64,000 nucleotides of DNA from Rikenellaceae bacterium (lineage in GTDB: Bacteria > Bacteroidota > Bacteroidia > Bacteroidales > Rikenellaceae), in NCBI GenBank assembly GCA_017463585.1, contig JAFTOX010000003.1:434001-498000 (forward strand). The letters are read 5' to 3'. How positions within the stretch are numbered: position 1 is the first letter of the stretch; each line of letters opens with the position of its first letter. Shown here piece by piece: positions 26,669 through 34,295 of this stretch. The translations under genes and the position numbers were made by a program. The notes beneath the pieces were generated by a model, which made no database searches, was not told the origin of the DNA, and was given only the letters and a program-made list of their open reading frames with translations.

Positions 26669-26731
26669 TTACACTTTTTCTGCATTTTTTTGGCGAAAAA
26701 TTTGCAGGGGGGGGGGATTTTTGTACCTTTG
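26669..26731 (+). promoter_or_regulatory. Promoter with a 10-G tract (copy 2), before the beta-barrel gene
   Basis: The stretch 26669-26706 matches copy 1 at 36 of 38 bases. TTTG (26701-26704), CA, ten G (26707-26716) and TACCTTTG (26724-26731) follow; the spacer is 19 bases, the preferred length. Confidence 0.72.
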
Positions 26732-26831
26732 CAGAGGGTCTAAAAATATTATTTTATTTGTATAGGGTAATATTTTTGAGGCTCAAAACGTTGAATAATA
26801 AACATATCAAATTATTAAAAATTAAAGCATT

Positions 26832-27425
26832 ATGAAGAAACTAATCACTTTGGCCGTAATGCTAATGCTCGCAGCGAGCGCATCGGCACAAACTAACGTC
26901 GAAGAAACCAAAAAGCCCAAAGGTCCGTTCTCGTTTGGTATTGGTTGCGATTTTGCAATTTTCGCATCGGAAACTTATAAAAATGAAAACATCGACCGCA
27001 CAAAAGTTGGAGGTTTTGGCGGTATGCTTATGATTGATCTAAACTTCGATTACGCAATCACACCACGTTGGACAACAGGTATCGTTACAGGTATAGGCTA
27101 CGCAGGAGTTCCTATTCTTTTCGAGGCTAAACACTTTTGGAGCGATGACGTAAATCGCAGTCGCTGGCTTACCTATGCACGAGCAGGTGTGAATTTAAGT
27201 GGTCCGAGCGATTTCCACGTCGGTATGCAAGGTGGCATCGGTGGTGGTTATAGATTCCACATCGCACCTCGTTTCAAAATTGACCTCACTGCCGGTTACC
27301 ACTTTCTGCAAACCCATCAGAATATTAAACGTCAGGTTTTTGCTGGATCAATGGAGGGAGTAAGCATCGAAGAGGCGAAATTTAATGCCCACGCTTTCAG
27401 TATCGGCGTAGGTTTCGCGTTCTAA
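26832..27425 (+). CDS. Outer-membrane beta-barrel protein, paralogue 1
   Basis: 197 residues with a signal peptide ending ASASAQ. The mature part alternates strands typical of small outer-membrane barrels: FSFGIGCDFAIF, LMIDLNFDYAITPRWTTGI, GGIGGGYRFHIAPRFKIDLT, and a terminal FSIGVGFAF with C-terminal Phe as in barrel proteins. It is a paralogue of the protein at 36290-36859; the two share the DYAI(T/S)P(R/K)W and GGGYR blocks. Function unknown. Preceded by a G-tract promoter and followed by a terminator. Confidence 0.8.
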   Translation: MKKLITLAVMLMLAASASAQTNVEETKKPKGPFSFGIGCDFAIFASETYKNENIDRTKVGGFGGMLMIDLNFDYAITPRWTTGIVTGIGYAGVPILFEAKHFWSDDVNRSRWLTYARAGVNLSGPSDFHVGMQGGIGGGYRFHIAPRFKIDLTAGYHFLQTHQNIKRQVFAGSMEGVSIEEAKFNAHAFSIGVGFAF

Positions 27426-27449
27426 GGTTGCGTCGCGCGTACAAAGTTT

Positions 27450-27479
27450 GAGGGTCGCCCCACGTGTAGGGCAACCCTC
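27450..27479 (+). terminator. Terminator after the beta-barrel gene
   Basis: Eleven-base arms with one mismatch (27450-27460 and 27469-27479) around an 8-base loop. The following bases are not a strong T run. Confidence 0.55.
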
Positions 27480-27509
27480 GATTGTTATACTCTGTTTGCT
27501 ACCGATAGG

Positions 27510-29033
27510 TTACTCGTAAAGTCCCGATTTGAGCATCGCAACCTCCTGAGGCGTCAGAAAACGCCACTGGCCACGCTTCAAATTCTTCTTCGTCAAGCCC
27601 GCAAACAGCACGCGGTCGAGCTTGGTAACGGTATAACCCTGGTGCTCGAAAATACGACGAACAATACGGTTGCGACCCGAGTGGATCTCGATACCAACCT
27701 CTTTTTTGCTCTCATTCACATAGCTAACCTCGTCGGCCTGAATAAAGCCATCTTCGAGTGTAATACCCTCAACAATCTGCTCCATATCAGCCTTGGTAAG
27801 CGGCTTATCCAGAGTCACTTGATAGACCTTGCGTTTCTCGTACGAGGGGTGGGTCAGCGTCTTGGTCAGATCGCCGTCGTTGGTCAAAAGCAACACGCCC
27901 AGCGAGTTCTTATCCAGACGACCTACGGGGTAGATACGCTCGGCACAAGCACCCTTGACGATGTCCATCACCGTCTTGGCAGCGTGCTCGTCCTCAACCG
28001 TCGTAACAAAACCCTTCGGTTTGTTCAACAAGATGTAGACCTTCTTCTCGCTCACCACACGGCTCTCATTAACGCATACCTCGTCGGTCGGCAACACCTT
28101 CGTACCCATCTCGGTAACCACAACGCCATTGACCGTAACCTTACCGTCAGCAATCAGGTCGTCAGCCTCACGACGCGAGCACAAACCCGACTGAGCGATA
28201 TAACGATTCAAGCGAATCTCGCCGTCCTGAGCGGGAGCAGCAAAACGGGGATACGACTCGGGAATCTCCCCTGCGCTGTATGCAGTCTTGGTGCGAACGG
28301 GACGCTTTGCGGGGCGCTCGTCATTATTGCGACGGCGGAAACCACCCTGCTCATCGCGCTGGCGGAAACCACCCGAACGCTCCGAACGATTGAACGAACG
28401 ACCCTCGCGATTGAATTCGCGGTTGTGGTCGCGGTTCTCGCGGTTGAACGGACGCTGCTCGCCATCACGATTGAATGTGCGGCGGGGACGCTCCTCACCC
28501 GACTGCTCCGAACGGAACGAATTATACGGTCGGCTCTCCGAACGATTATAATCGCGGTTGAAATCACGCTGCGGACGATCCTCACGATTGAACGAACGAT
28601 TATAGTCACGGCCCTCGCGGTTGTCGCGGTTGAACGGACGACGCTCGCCATCGCGGTTGAAATCGCGGTTAAAGCTACGGTGCTCGCCATCGCGATTGAA
28701 CGTGCGACGAGGACGCTCCTCACCCGAATGCTCGCTCTGGAACACGGGACGATTATCGCGCGTGAAGTTGGGGTTAAACGAGGCACGAGGACGGCTCTCA
28801 TCGTAGCTGCGTGAGCCTCGATCATTGTTATACGAGCGCTTGTAGTTGTTGCGCTCATCGCGGTTAAACGTGCGACCTTCACGGTTGGGGTTCTCCGCAT
28901 TCTCACGGCGCGAAATGGGTTCTACTTTAACTGCACTTGTGGTGCGAACTCGCTTGTCGCGCGCAAATTTCTGGTAGGTGGGGGCGTCAATCCCGACGTG
29001 CTGCCCACCCTTTTTCTCATCAAAATTATTCAT
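27510..29033 (-). CDS. RluB-like 23S rRNA pseudouridine synthase with repetitive N-terminus
   Basis: 507 residues in two parts. The first 240 are low-complexity, built from imperfect repeats such as RPFNRDNRE and RRTFNRDGE, very rich in Arg, Asn, Asp and Phe. The remainder is a normal RluB/RluE-family enzyme: S4 domain (RLNRYIAQSGLCSRREADDLI), YILLNKPKGFVTT, and the catalytic GRLDKNSLGVLLLTNDGDL with Asp in GRLD. It converts a uridine of 23S rRNA to pseudouridine. The charged extension probably binds RNA. Divergent from the aminotransferase gene; -7 box TATCTTTG at 29069-29062. Confidence 0.9.
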   Translation of the reverse strand: MNNFDEKKGGQHVGIDAPTYQKFARDKRVRTTSAVKVEPISRRENAENPNREGRTFNRDERNNYKRSYNNDRGSRSYDESRPRASFNPNFTRDNRPVFQSEHSGEERPRRTFNRDGEHRSFNRDFNRDGERRPFNRDNREGRDYNRSFNREDRPQRDFNRDYNRSESRPYNSFRSEQSGEERPRRTFNRDGEQRPFNRENRDHNREFNREGRSFNRSERSGGFRQRDEQGGFRRRNNDERPAKRPVRTKTAYSAGEIPESYPRFAAPAQDGEIRLNRYIAQSGLCSRREADDLIADGKVTVNGVVVTEMGTKVLPTDEVCVNESRVVSEKKVYILLNKPKGFVTTVEDEHAAKTVMDIVKGACAERIYPVGRLDKNSLGVLLLTNDGDLTKTLTHPSYEKRKVYQVTLDKPLTKADMEQIVEGITLEDGFIQADEVSYVNESKKEVGIEIHSGRNRIVRRIFEHQGYTVTKLDRVLFAGLTKKNLKRGQWRFLTPQEVAMLKSGLYE

Positions 29034-29061
29034 CGAATGATAATATATCGTTTTCAGGGGT

Positions 29062-29090
29062 CAAAGATACACGTTTTTTTTATATATTTG
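29062..29090. promoter_or_regulatory. Divergent -7 boxes of rluB-like gene and aminotransferase
   Basis: Minus strand TATCTTTG (29069-29062); plus strand TATATTTG (29083-29090). They are 13 bases apart and face away from each other. Confidence 0.6.
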
Positions 29091-29129
29091 TACGCCCTTA
29101 GGCTCTGAATGTGCAATAATTTATCAAAT

Positions 29130-30299
29130 ATGAAGTATAATTTCGACTCTGTTCCTTGTCGTAAAGGGACCGCTTGTATCAAATTCGACGAAAATCTCAG
29201 CGTTTTCGGCCGCGATGACATCATCTCGATGTGGATCGCCGATATGGACTTCGAGGTAATGCCCGAGATCACCGAGGCCGTAATTCGTCGTGCAAATCAC
29301 AAAGTGTATGGCTACGGTATTCGACCCGCAAGCTATTTCGACGCAATCGTCAGCTGGCAGCAGCGTCGCCACAATTGGACGGTAAAGAGTGAGTGGCTCG
29401 GCTTCTCGCCCGGTGTGGTGGCTGGCTTTGCTTTCGCAATTCGTGCGCTGACCAACGAAGGCGACGGCGTGGTGATTCAACCGCCTGTATATCCGCCATT
29501 TGCAGATATGATCAACCAAAACAACCGCCGACTGATCAACAACCCGATGAAGATTGTCAATGGTCGTTTCGAGATCGATTTCGAGGACCTTGACCGCAAG
29601 TTGGAGGGTGCGAAGGCGCTGCTCTTCTGCTCGCCCCACAACCCGACGGGTCGCGTCTTTTCGGAGGAGGAGTTGCTGCGTGTAGGTGAGTTGTGCCGCA
29701 AGCACAACGTGAAGATCATCTCGGACGAGATTCACGCCGACCTGATCATCAAACCCAATGAGTTCCGCAGCATTGCGTCGCTCAACGACGATCTGGCACA
29801 CCGCACAATTACACTGACTGCGCCGAGCAAGACATTCAATATCGCAGGTTTAGCTACGTCGGTTACGATTATTCCCGATGAGAAACTTCGCGCAGCATTC
29901 AACGCTGAGTGCGACCGTACACACGCAGGTGGTGGTAACATCTTCGGCACGGCGGCTCTCGAAGTGGCTTACAACGAAGGCGAGCAGTGGCTGGACGAGG
30001 TGATGGAGTACATCGCAGGCAACATCGACTACGTCGGTAAGTTCCTCGAAGAGAACTGTCCCAAGATTCGCCACTACAAGCAGCAGGGTACGTTCTTGAT
30101 GTGGCTCGATTGCCGCGAGATGGGCTTGGAGCACAAGGCAATGCTCGACTTCTGGACCAACGAGGCTCGTATCGGTGCTAACGACGGTGCAACCTTCGGC
30201 GAGGAGGGTTGCGGCTTCGTTCGTCTGAACATCGGAACATCACGCGCTGTGATCGAACAAGCAATGGCGCAACTGAAAGAGGCTTACGATAAGTTGTAA
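29130..30299 (+). CDS. MalY/PatB-family PLP aminotransferase (probable cystathionine beta-lyase)
   Basis: 389 residues, fold-type I. The N-terminal CRKGTACIKFD and MWIADMDFEVMPEI are typical of the MalY/PatB group of beta-C-S lyases. The PLP site is visible: FSPGVVAGFAFAIRALT, SPHNPTGRVFS, IISDEIHADLI, and the lysine in TAPSKTFNIAG. Likely reaction: splitting cystathionine or cysteine to a thiol, ammonia and pyruvate. A transaminase role is possible. ATG 29130 matches the family start; an upstream ATG at 29109 lies closer to the promoter and cannot be excluded. Confidence 0.88.
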   Translation: MKYNFDSVPCRKGTACIKFDENLSVFGRDDIISMWIADMDFEVMPEITEAVIRRANHKVYGYGIRPASYFDAIVSWQQRRHNWTVKSEWLGFSPGVVAGFAFAIRALTNEGDGVVIQPPVYPPFADMINQNNRRLINNPMKIVNGRFEIDFEDLDRKLEGAKALLFCSPHNPTGRVFSEEELLRVGELCRKHNVKIISDEIHADLIIKPNEFRSIASLNDDLAHRTITLTAPSKTFNIAGLATSVTIIPDEKLRAAFNAECDRTHAGGGNIFGTAALEVAYNEGEQWLDEVMEYIAGNIDYVGKFLEENCPKIRHYKQQGTFLMWLDCREMGLEHKAMLDFWTNEARIGANDGATFGEEGCGFVRLNIGTSRAVIEQAMAQLKEAYDKL

Positions 30300-30314
30300 A
30301 TCAAAATAAAAGCG

Positions 30315-30322
30315 TATCTTTG
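30315..30322 (+). promoter_or_regulatory. -7 box of ffh
   Basis: TATCTTTG, 25 bases before the ffh ATG; just after the aminotransferase stop. Confidence 0.6.
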
Positions 30323-30347
30323 CGCGCAGAAACAAAACGAAAAAGAT

Positions 30348-31688
30348 ATGTTTGAAAACTTAACAGATAAACTCGAACGCTCGTTTAAGATCCTTAAAGG
30401 CGAGGGTCGCATTACCGAGATCAACGTGGCCGAAACGGTCAAGGAGATCCGTCGTGCATTGATCGATGCCGACGTTAATTACAAGGTAGCCAAGGCGTTC
30501 ACCGACCAAGTGAAGCAAAAAGCACTCGGTCAGGACGTATTGAAATCGGTTAAGCCCGGTCAGATGATGACCAAGATCGTCCGCGACGAATTGGCGACTC
30601 TGATGGGTGGTACGGCAACCGATATTCGATTGGAAGGCTCGCCCGCTGTGATTCTGATCGCAGGTTTGCAGGGTTCGGGTAAAACCACATTCTCGGGCAA
30701 ATTGGCCTCGATGTTGCGCACAAAACGCAACCGCTCGGTGCTGCTGGTTGCAGGCGACGTCTATCGCCCCGCTGCTATCGATCAGTTGAAGATTCTCGGT
30801 CAGCAGGTTGGCGTAGAGGTCTATACCGAAGAGGGCAACCAGAATCCCGTTGAGATTGCACAGAACGCAATTCGCTATGCACGTAGCAAGACGATCAATA
30901 CGGTGATTGTCGATACGGCAGGTCGTCTGGCAGTCGATGAGCAGATGATGCAGGAGATCGAGGCGGTGAAGGCTGCGACGAATCCTTGCGAGACGCTGTT
31001 CGTGGTCGATTCGATGACGGGTCAGGACGCTGTGAATACCGCACGCGAATTTAACGAGCGTCTGGATTTCGATGGCGTTGTACTGACCAAGCTCGATGGT
31101 GATACTCGCGGTGGTGCAGCAATCTCGATTCGCTCGGTGGTGAACAAACCTTTGAAGTTCATCTCGAATGGCGAGAAGATGGACGCACTGCAAGTATTCC
31201 ATCCCGAACGTATGGCCGACCGAATCCTCGGTATGGGCGACGTGGTTTCGCTCGTTGAGCGTGCTCAGGAGCAGTACGACGAGGAGGAGGCTCGCAAGCT
31301 GAAAAAGAAGCTCGTGAAGGATCAGTTCAATTTCAACGACTTCCTCTCGCAGATCGAGCAGATCAAAAAGATGGGCAACTTGAAGGACGTTGCCTCGATG
31401 ATTCCCGGTATGGGCAAGGCGCTGAAAGATGTTGATATTCCGGACGATGCGTTCAAGCAGACTGAGGCTATCATCGGTTCGATGACCCCTGCCGAGCGCG
31501 AGAATCCGTCGATCATCAACGCCTCGCGTCGTGAGCGTATCGCCAAAGGTAGTGGTACGACTATGGCCGACGTGAACAAGCTGCTCAAACAGTTCGAGCA
31601 GACCCGCAAGATGATGAAGATGGTTGCTGGTGGCGGTTTGCAGCAGAAGATGGCACAGATGCGTCGCGGCGGCGGTTTCCGTCGATAG
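30348..31688 (+). CDS. ffh: Signal recognition particle GTPase Ffh
   Basis: Binds signal sequences of nascent membrane proteins and, with 4.5S RNA and FtsY, brings ribosomes to the membrane. 446 residues. N domain (1-90), GTPase domain with GLQGSGKTT (about 105), DVYRPAAIDQL, DTAGR, TKLDGDTRGG, and a Met-rich M domain (from about 325) with the RNA-binding SRRERIAKGSGTT. A short Gly/Arg tail (RRGGGFRR) ends it. Confidence 0.98.
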   Translation: MFENLTDKLERSFKILKGEGRITEINVAETVKEIRRALIDADVNYKVAKAFTDQVKQKALGQDVLKSVKPGQMMTKIVRDELATLMGGTATDIRLEGSPAVILIAGLQGSGKTTFSGKLASMLRTKRNRSVLLVAGDVYRPAAIDQLKILGQQVGVEVYTEEGNQNPVEIAQNAIRYARSKTINTVIVDTAGRLAVDEQMMQEIEAVKAATNPCETLFVVDSMTGQDAVNTAREFNERLDFDGVVLTKLDGDTRGGAAISIRSVVNKPLKFISNGEKMDALQVFHPERMADRILGMGDVVSLVERAQEQYDEEEARKLKKKLVKDQFNFNDFLSQIEQIKKMGNLKDVASMIPGMGKALKDVDIPDDAFKQTEAIIGSMTPAERENPSIINASRRERIAKGSGTTMADVNKLLKQFEQTRKMMKMVAGGGLQQKMAQMRRGGGFRR

Positions 31689-31707
31689 GCGAACAAATAA
31701 CGATAAC

Positions 31708-31747
31708 AAAAGGGGTGTCCGCGCGAAAGGCGGTAGCCCCTTTTATT
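31708..31747 (+). terminator. Terminator between ffh and era
   Basis: Outer arms AAAAGGGG (31708-31715) and CCCCTTTT (31737-31744), inner CCGC/GCGG. It ends 21 bases before era. Confidence 0.75.
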
Positions 31748-31765
31748 AAATAAGCAAACAAAAGT

Positions 31766-32647
31766 ATGCACAAATCAGGTTTTGTAAATATTATTGGCAA
31801 CCCGAACGTCGGTAAATCGACATTGATGAATGCACTCGTGGGTGAGCGTCTGTCGATCATCACCTCGAAGGCGCAGACTACGCGCCACCGCATTATGGGT
31901 ATTGTCAATGGCGATGATTTCCAGATAGTTTACTCGGATACGCCGGGTATTCTCAAACCCAACTACAAGCTCCAAGAGTCGATGATGCGTTTCGTGCGCG
32001 GTGCGTTGAAGGACGCCGATGTGTTGCTCTACGTTACCGACACGGTCGAGCACACCGATCGCTCGGCTGAGATTCTCGACAAGGTGGCGCAGAGCGATAT
32101 CCCGACAATCGTCGTGATCAACAAGATCGACCTCACCACGCCCGAGGCGCTCGAAGCGCTGGTTGAGCAGTGGCACGAGCGTATGCCCTCAGCACGCATT
32201 GTTCCCGTTTCGGCAAAGGAGAACTTCAATGTGGGTGGGCTGTTCGACCTGATTCTCTCGATGTTGCCCGAGGGCGAGCCCTACTATCCGAAAGATACGC
32301 TGACCGACAAGACGTTACGTTTCTTCGCCTCGGAGATTATCCGCGAGAAGATCTTCCTCAACTACGACAAAGAGGTGCCTTACAGCGTCGAGATCGCAAT
32401 CGAGGAGTACCGCGAGGAGCCGAAGATCGACCGCATCTCGGCTACGATCTACGTTACACGCGACAGCCAGAAGGGTATCATCATCGGTCATAAGGGCGAG
32501 AAGTTGAAGCGCGTGGGAATGCAGGCGCGCGAGGACTTGGAGCGTTTCCTCGACAAGAAGGTCTTTCTGCAACTCTTCGTCAAGGTCAATGACGATTGGC
32601 GCAACAACGACCGCCAGCTGCGTCGTTTCGGCTACGAGCAGGAGTAG
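31766..32647 (+). CDS. era: Ribosome assembly GTPase Era
   Basis: Binds the 3' end of 16S rRNA during small-subunit maturation. 293 residues. The GTPase domain has GNPNVGKST (about residue 10), the switch TTRHRI, DTPG and NKIDL; the C-terminal KH domain has GIIIGHKGEKLKRVGMQAREDLERFL. A terminator separates it from ffh. No clear own promoter is seen; transcription through or from within the ffh 3' end is possible. Confidence 0.97.
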   Translation: MHKSGFVNIIGNPNVGKSTLMNALVGERLSIITSKAQTTRHRIMGIVNGDDFQIVYSDTPGILKPNYKLQESMMRFVRGALKDADVLLYVTDTVEHTDRSAEILDKVAQSDIPTIVVINKIDLTTPEALEALVEQWHERMPSARIVPVSAKENFNVGGLFDLILSMLPEGEPYYPKDTLTDKTLRFFASEIIREKIFLNYDKEVPYSVEIAIEEYREEPKIDRISATIYVTRDSQKGIIIGHKGEKLKRVGMQAREDLERFLDKKVFLQLFVKVNDDWRNNDRQLRRFGYEQE

Positions 32648-32668
32648 CGCGAACGATATAACAATAGC

Positions 32669-32696
32669 AAACCCCACCTTTCGAGGCGGGGTTTTG
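32669..32696. terminator. Bidirectional terminator between era and the SLOG gene
   Basis: Arms 32669-32678 and 32685-32694 (AAACCCC/GGGGTTT with an internal mismatch). The genes converge here and T-rich sequence follows on both strands. Confidence 0.75.
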
Positions 32697-32701
32697 TTGT
32701 T

Positions 32702-33211
32702 TTAGAAAAGCTCCATCTGACCATCGCGGTAGAGGTTGATCACCTCACAGCCAAGCGCCCGAGCACGTGCGACCGTATAGGCCGTACCACCTGCGCGCCC
32801 ATCGAACCACGCCACAACCGTCGCTGCACGTTCGACCATATAGTCATCACGGCGCAAAAAACATTCGCGCGAATACTCCTCCGCAAGCACCTCTACCCTA
32901 TTTGCCGAGCGCAAAATCTGCTCATATTCGCGTTGAACAACAGCCGAAAACGAGCGTCCGTGTCCGCGAAACGGAACTGCCGCAATGAGCTGAACGTCCG
33001 AATATTGACGTTGCAAATTGAGCACCGCGCGTGCAGCTATCAGATCGAACCCTTCGGCCATACCGCTATAAAAACAGCGCGCGCCACGTGCATACAAATC
33101 CCTCAACGTCGCGTCGAGGCGCGAGCGCAGAGCCTCCGCCGAGTCGCCCGCAGCGTAGGTCATCGCACGATGACCCGTAAATGCCACACTCGTTTGCAAA
33201 TCGTTTCTCAT
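32702..33211 (-). CDS. SLOG-family (DUF1273/YpsA-like) protein
   Basis: 169 residues in a Rossmann-like fold. Features: VAFTGHRAM at the N-terminus, the nucleotide-binding loop FYSGMAEGFDLIAARAVL, VPFRGHGRSF, and VAWFDGRAGGTAYTVARARALG, where Gly-Gly-Thr is the usual end-of-strand motif. Relatives bind nucleotides or nucleotide-derived ligands and some act in stress or defence systems. No partner effector gene is beside it, so I do not propose defence. The -7 box (33223-33216) ends 4 bases before the ATG. Confidence 0.75.
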   Translation of the reverse strand: MRNDLQTSVAFTGHRAMTYAAGDSAEALRSRLDATLRDLYARGARCFYSGMAEGFDLIAARAVLNLQRQYSDVQLIAAVPFRGHGRSFSAVVQREYEQILRSANRVEVLAEEYSRECFLRRDDYMVERAATVVAWFDGRAGGTAYTVARARALGCEVINLYRDGQMELF

Positions 33212-33215
33212 AGCA

Positions 33216-33223
33216 CAAATGTA
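33216..33223 (-). promoter_or_regulatory. -7 box of the SLOG gene
   Basis: TACATTTG on the minus strand, only 4 bases from the start codon. Confidence 0.5.
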
Positions 33224-33256
33224 GCAAAAAATTGACTAAGATTGTTGCAATAGACC

Positions 33257-34078
33257 TCATTTAGTCGATATCTTCAACGACTTTCGATAGTTGTTTGGAG
33301 ACATCCCCTCGACACGCTTAAAATATTTACCGAGAACCGACTGAGAGGGGAAATGAAGTTCGTCGCTAATTTGCTGAATTGTCATTGTAGTCGATTCAAT
33401 GCAGCTCTTGATATAATCAACCGTATAGCGTTCGATCCAACCGAGGGCCGTGTGCCCCGTTTCACGTTTGAGCAGTAGCGAGAGATACTTATTTGTTACG
33501 CAGAGCCGATCGGCATAGAAATCAATCTCGCGGTGGGTCTTGAAATGCGACGACAACAACGTGATAAAACGATCACACAGTTCCTGCTGACGAGTCATTG
33601 TCGTTGGTGCGCTCTGCAACCCGTGAATATAGTAGCCCAAACCATAATAGTGTGCCGAAAACAGATGCTTGATGATCTCCTCACGATAGGGATTACTCTC
33701 TTGGCGCATAATGCTCGACACCTGCTTATAGCACGACACAAATGCGTCGATGATCTCCTCGGTAATCGAATAGAAATGGGTTGATTTGATGAATAAGCGC
33801 TCTTGAAGGCTCACGGGAAGAGCCATCGAATCGGTAAGGGCAATGCCGAAACACACTCCAAAACCCTCGAAATCGTCGCTGACAGAGATTGAACGCACCA
33901 CCTGATCGGGCAACAGAATTGCCATCGCAGGCGCTTGCAACTTGTACGAACGAAAATCAACCTCGCACGCAAATTCGCCTTTGGTGATCACAATCTGCCA
34001 GACCTTGTCGATCCGATATGGGCAACGTATTCCCTCGATGATAGTCGAGTCTTCGATCAATTCTAAATCGTTCAACAT
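33257..34078 (-). CDS. AraC-family transcriptional regulator
   Basis: 273 residues from ATG 34078. The N-terminal half is a cupin-like sensor domain (IVITKGEFACEVDFRSYKL). The C-terminal 100 residues hold two helix-turn-helix motifs: DFYADRLCVTNKYLSLLLKRE and TIQQISDELHFPSQSVLGKYF, with the RVEGMSPNNYRK end typical of AraC proteins. It is transcribed away from the SDR reductase gene; operator-like repeats lie between them, which suggests that it controls that gene and itself. An ATG at 34123 lies upstream in frame but within the putative operator. Confidence 0.88.
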   Translation of the reverse strand: MLNDLELIEDSTIIEGIRCPYRIDKVWQIVITKGEFACEVDFRSYKLQAPAMAILLPDQVVRSISVSDDFEGFGVCFGIALTDSMALPVSLQERLFIKSTHFYSITEEIIDAFVSCYKQVSSIMRQESNPYREEIIKHLFSAHYYGLGYYIHGLQSAPTTMTRQQELCDRFITLLSSHFKTHREIDFYADRLCVTNKYLSLLLKRETGHTALGWIERYTVDYIKSCIESTTMTIQQISDELHFPSQSVLGKYFKRVEGMSPNNYRKSLKISTK

Positions 34079-34120
34079 ATAATTACGATTTTTGTAAGGT
34101 AAAGATATAAAACAAATAGG

Positions 34121-34266
34121 CAAATCGGCATAATACGACCACTAATTGGTGCCAATCGGCACAATATCGAAGAAAATCTACCCAATACGGACCGCGCCGA
34201 GAGCCGATCTGCCCAATTCATTGCCGAATCGTCCCTTTATTGGTGTATATCAACACAATACCTTTG
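34121..34266. promoter_or_regulatory. Operator-like repeats and promoter between AraC gene and SDR gene
   Basis: Repeat A at 34121-34138 and 34152-34170 (AATCGGCAYAATA core). Repeat B at 34146-34166 and 34240-34260 (16 of 21 identical, TTGGTG...ACAATA). The last copy abuts the -7 box TACCTTTG (34259-34266) of the SDR gene. Confidence 0.55.
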
Positions 34267-34295
34267 CAGTCGAAATTTTAAAGGTAAAAAAAAGT

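Noticed and set aside
32702..33211. SLOG gene as part of an anti-phage system
   Set aside because: No effector, nuclease or membrane partner is next to it; the neighbours are era and an AraC gene.
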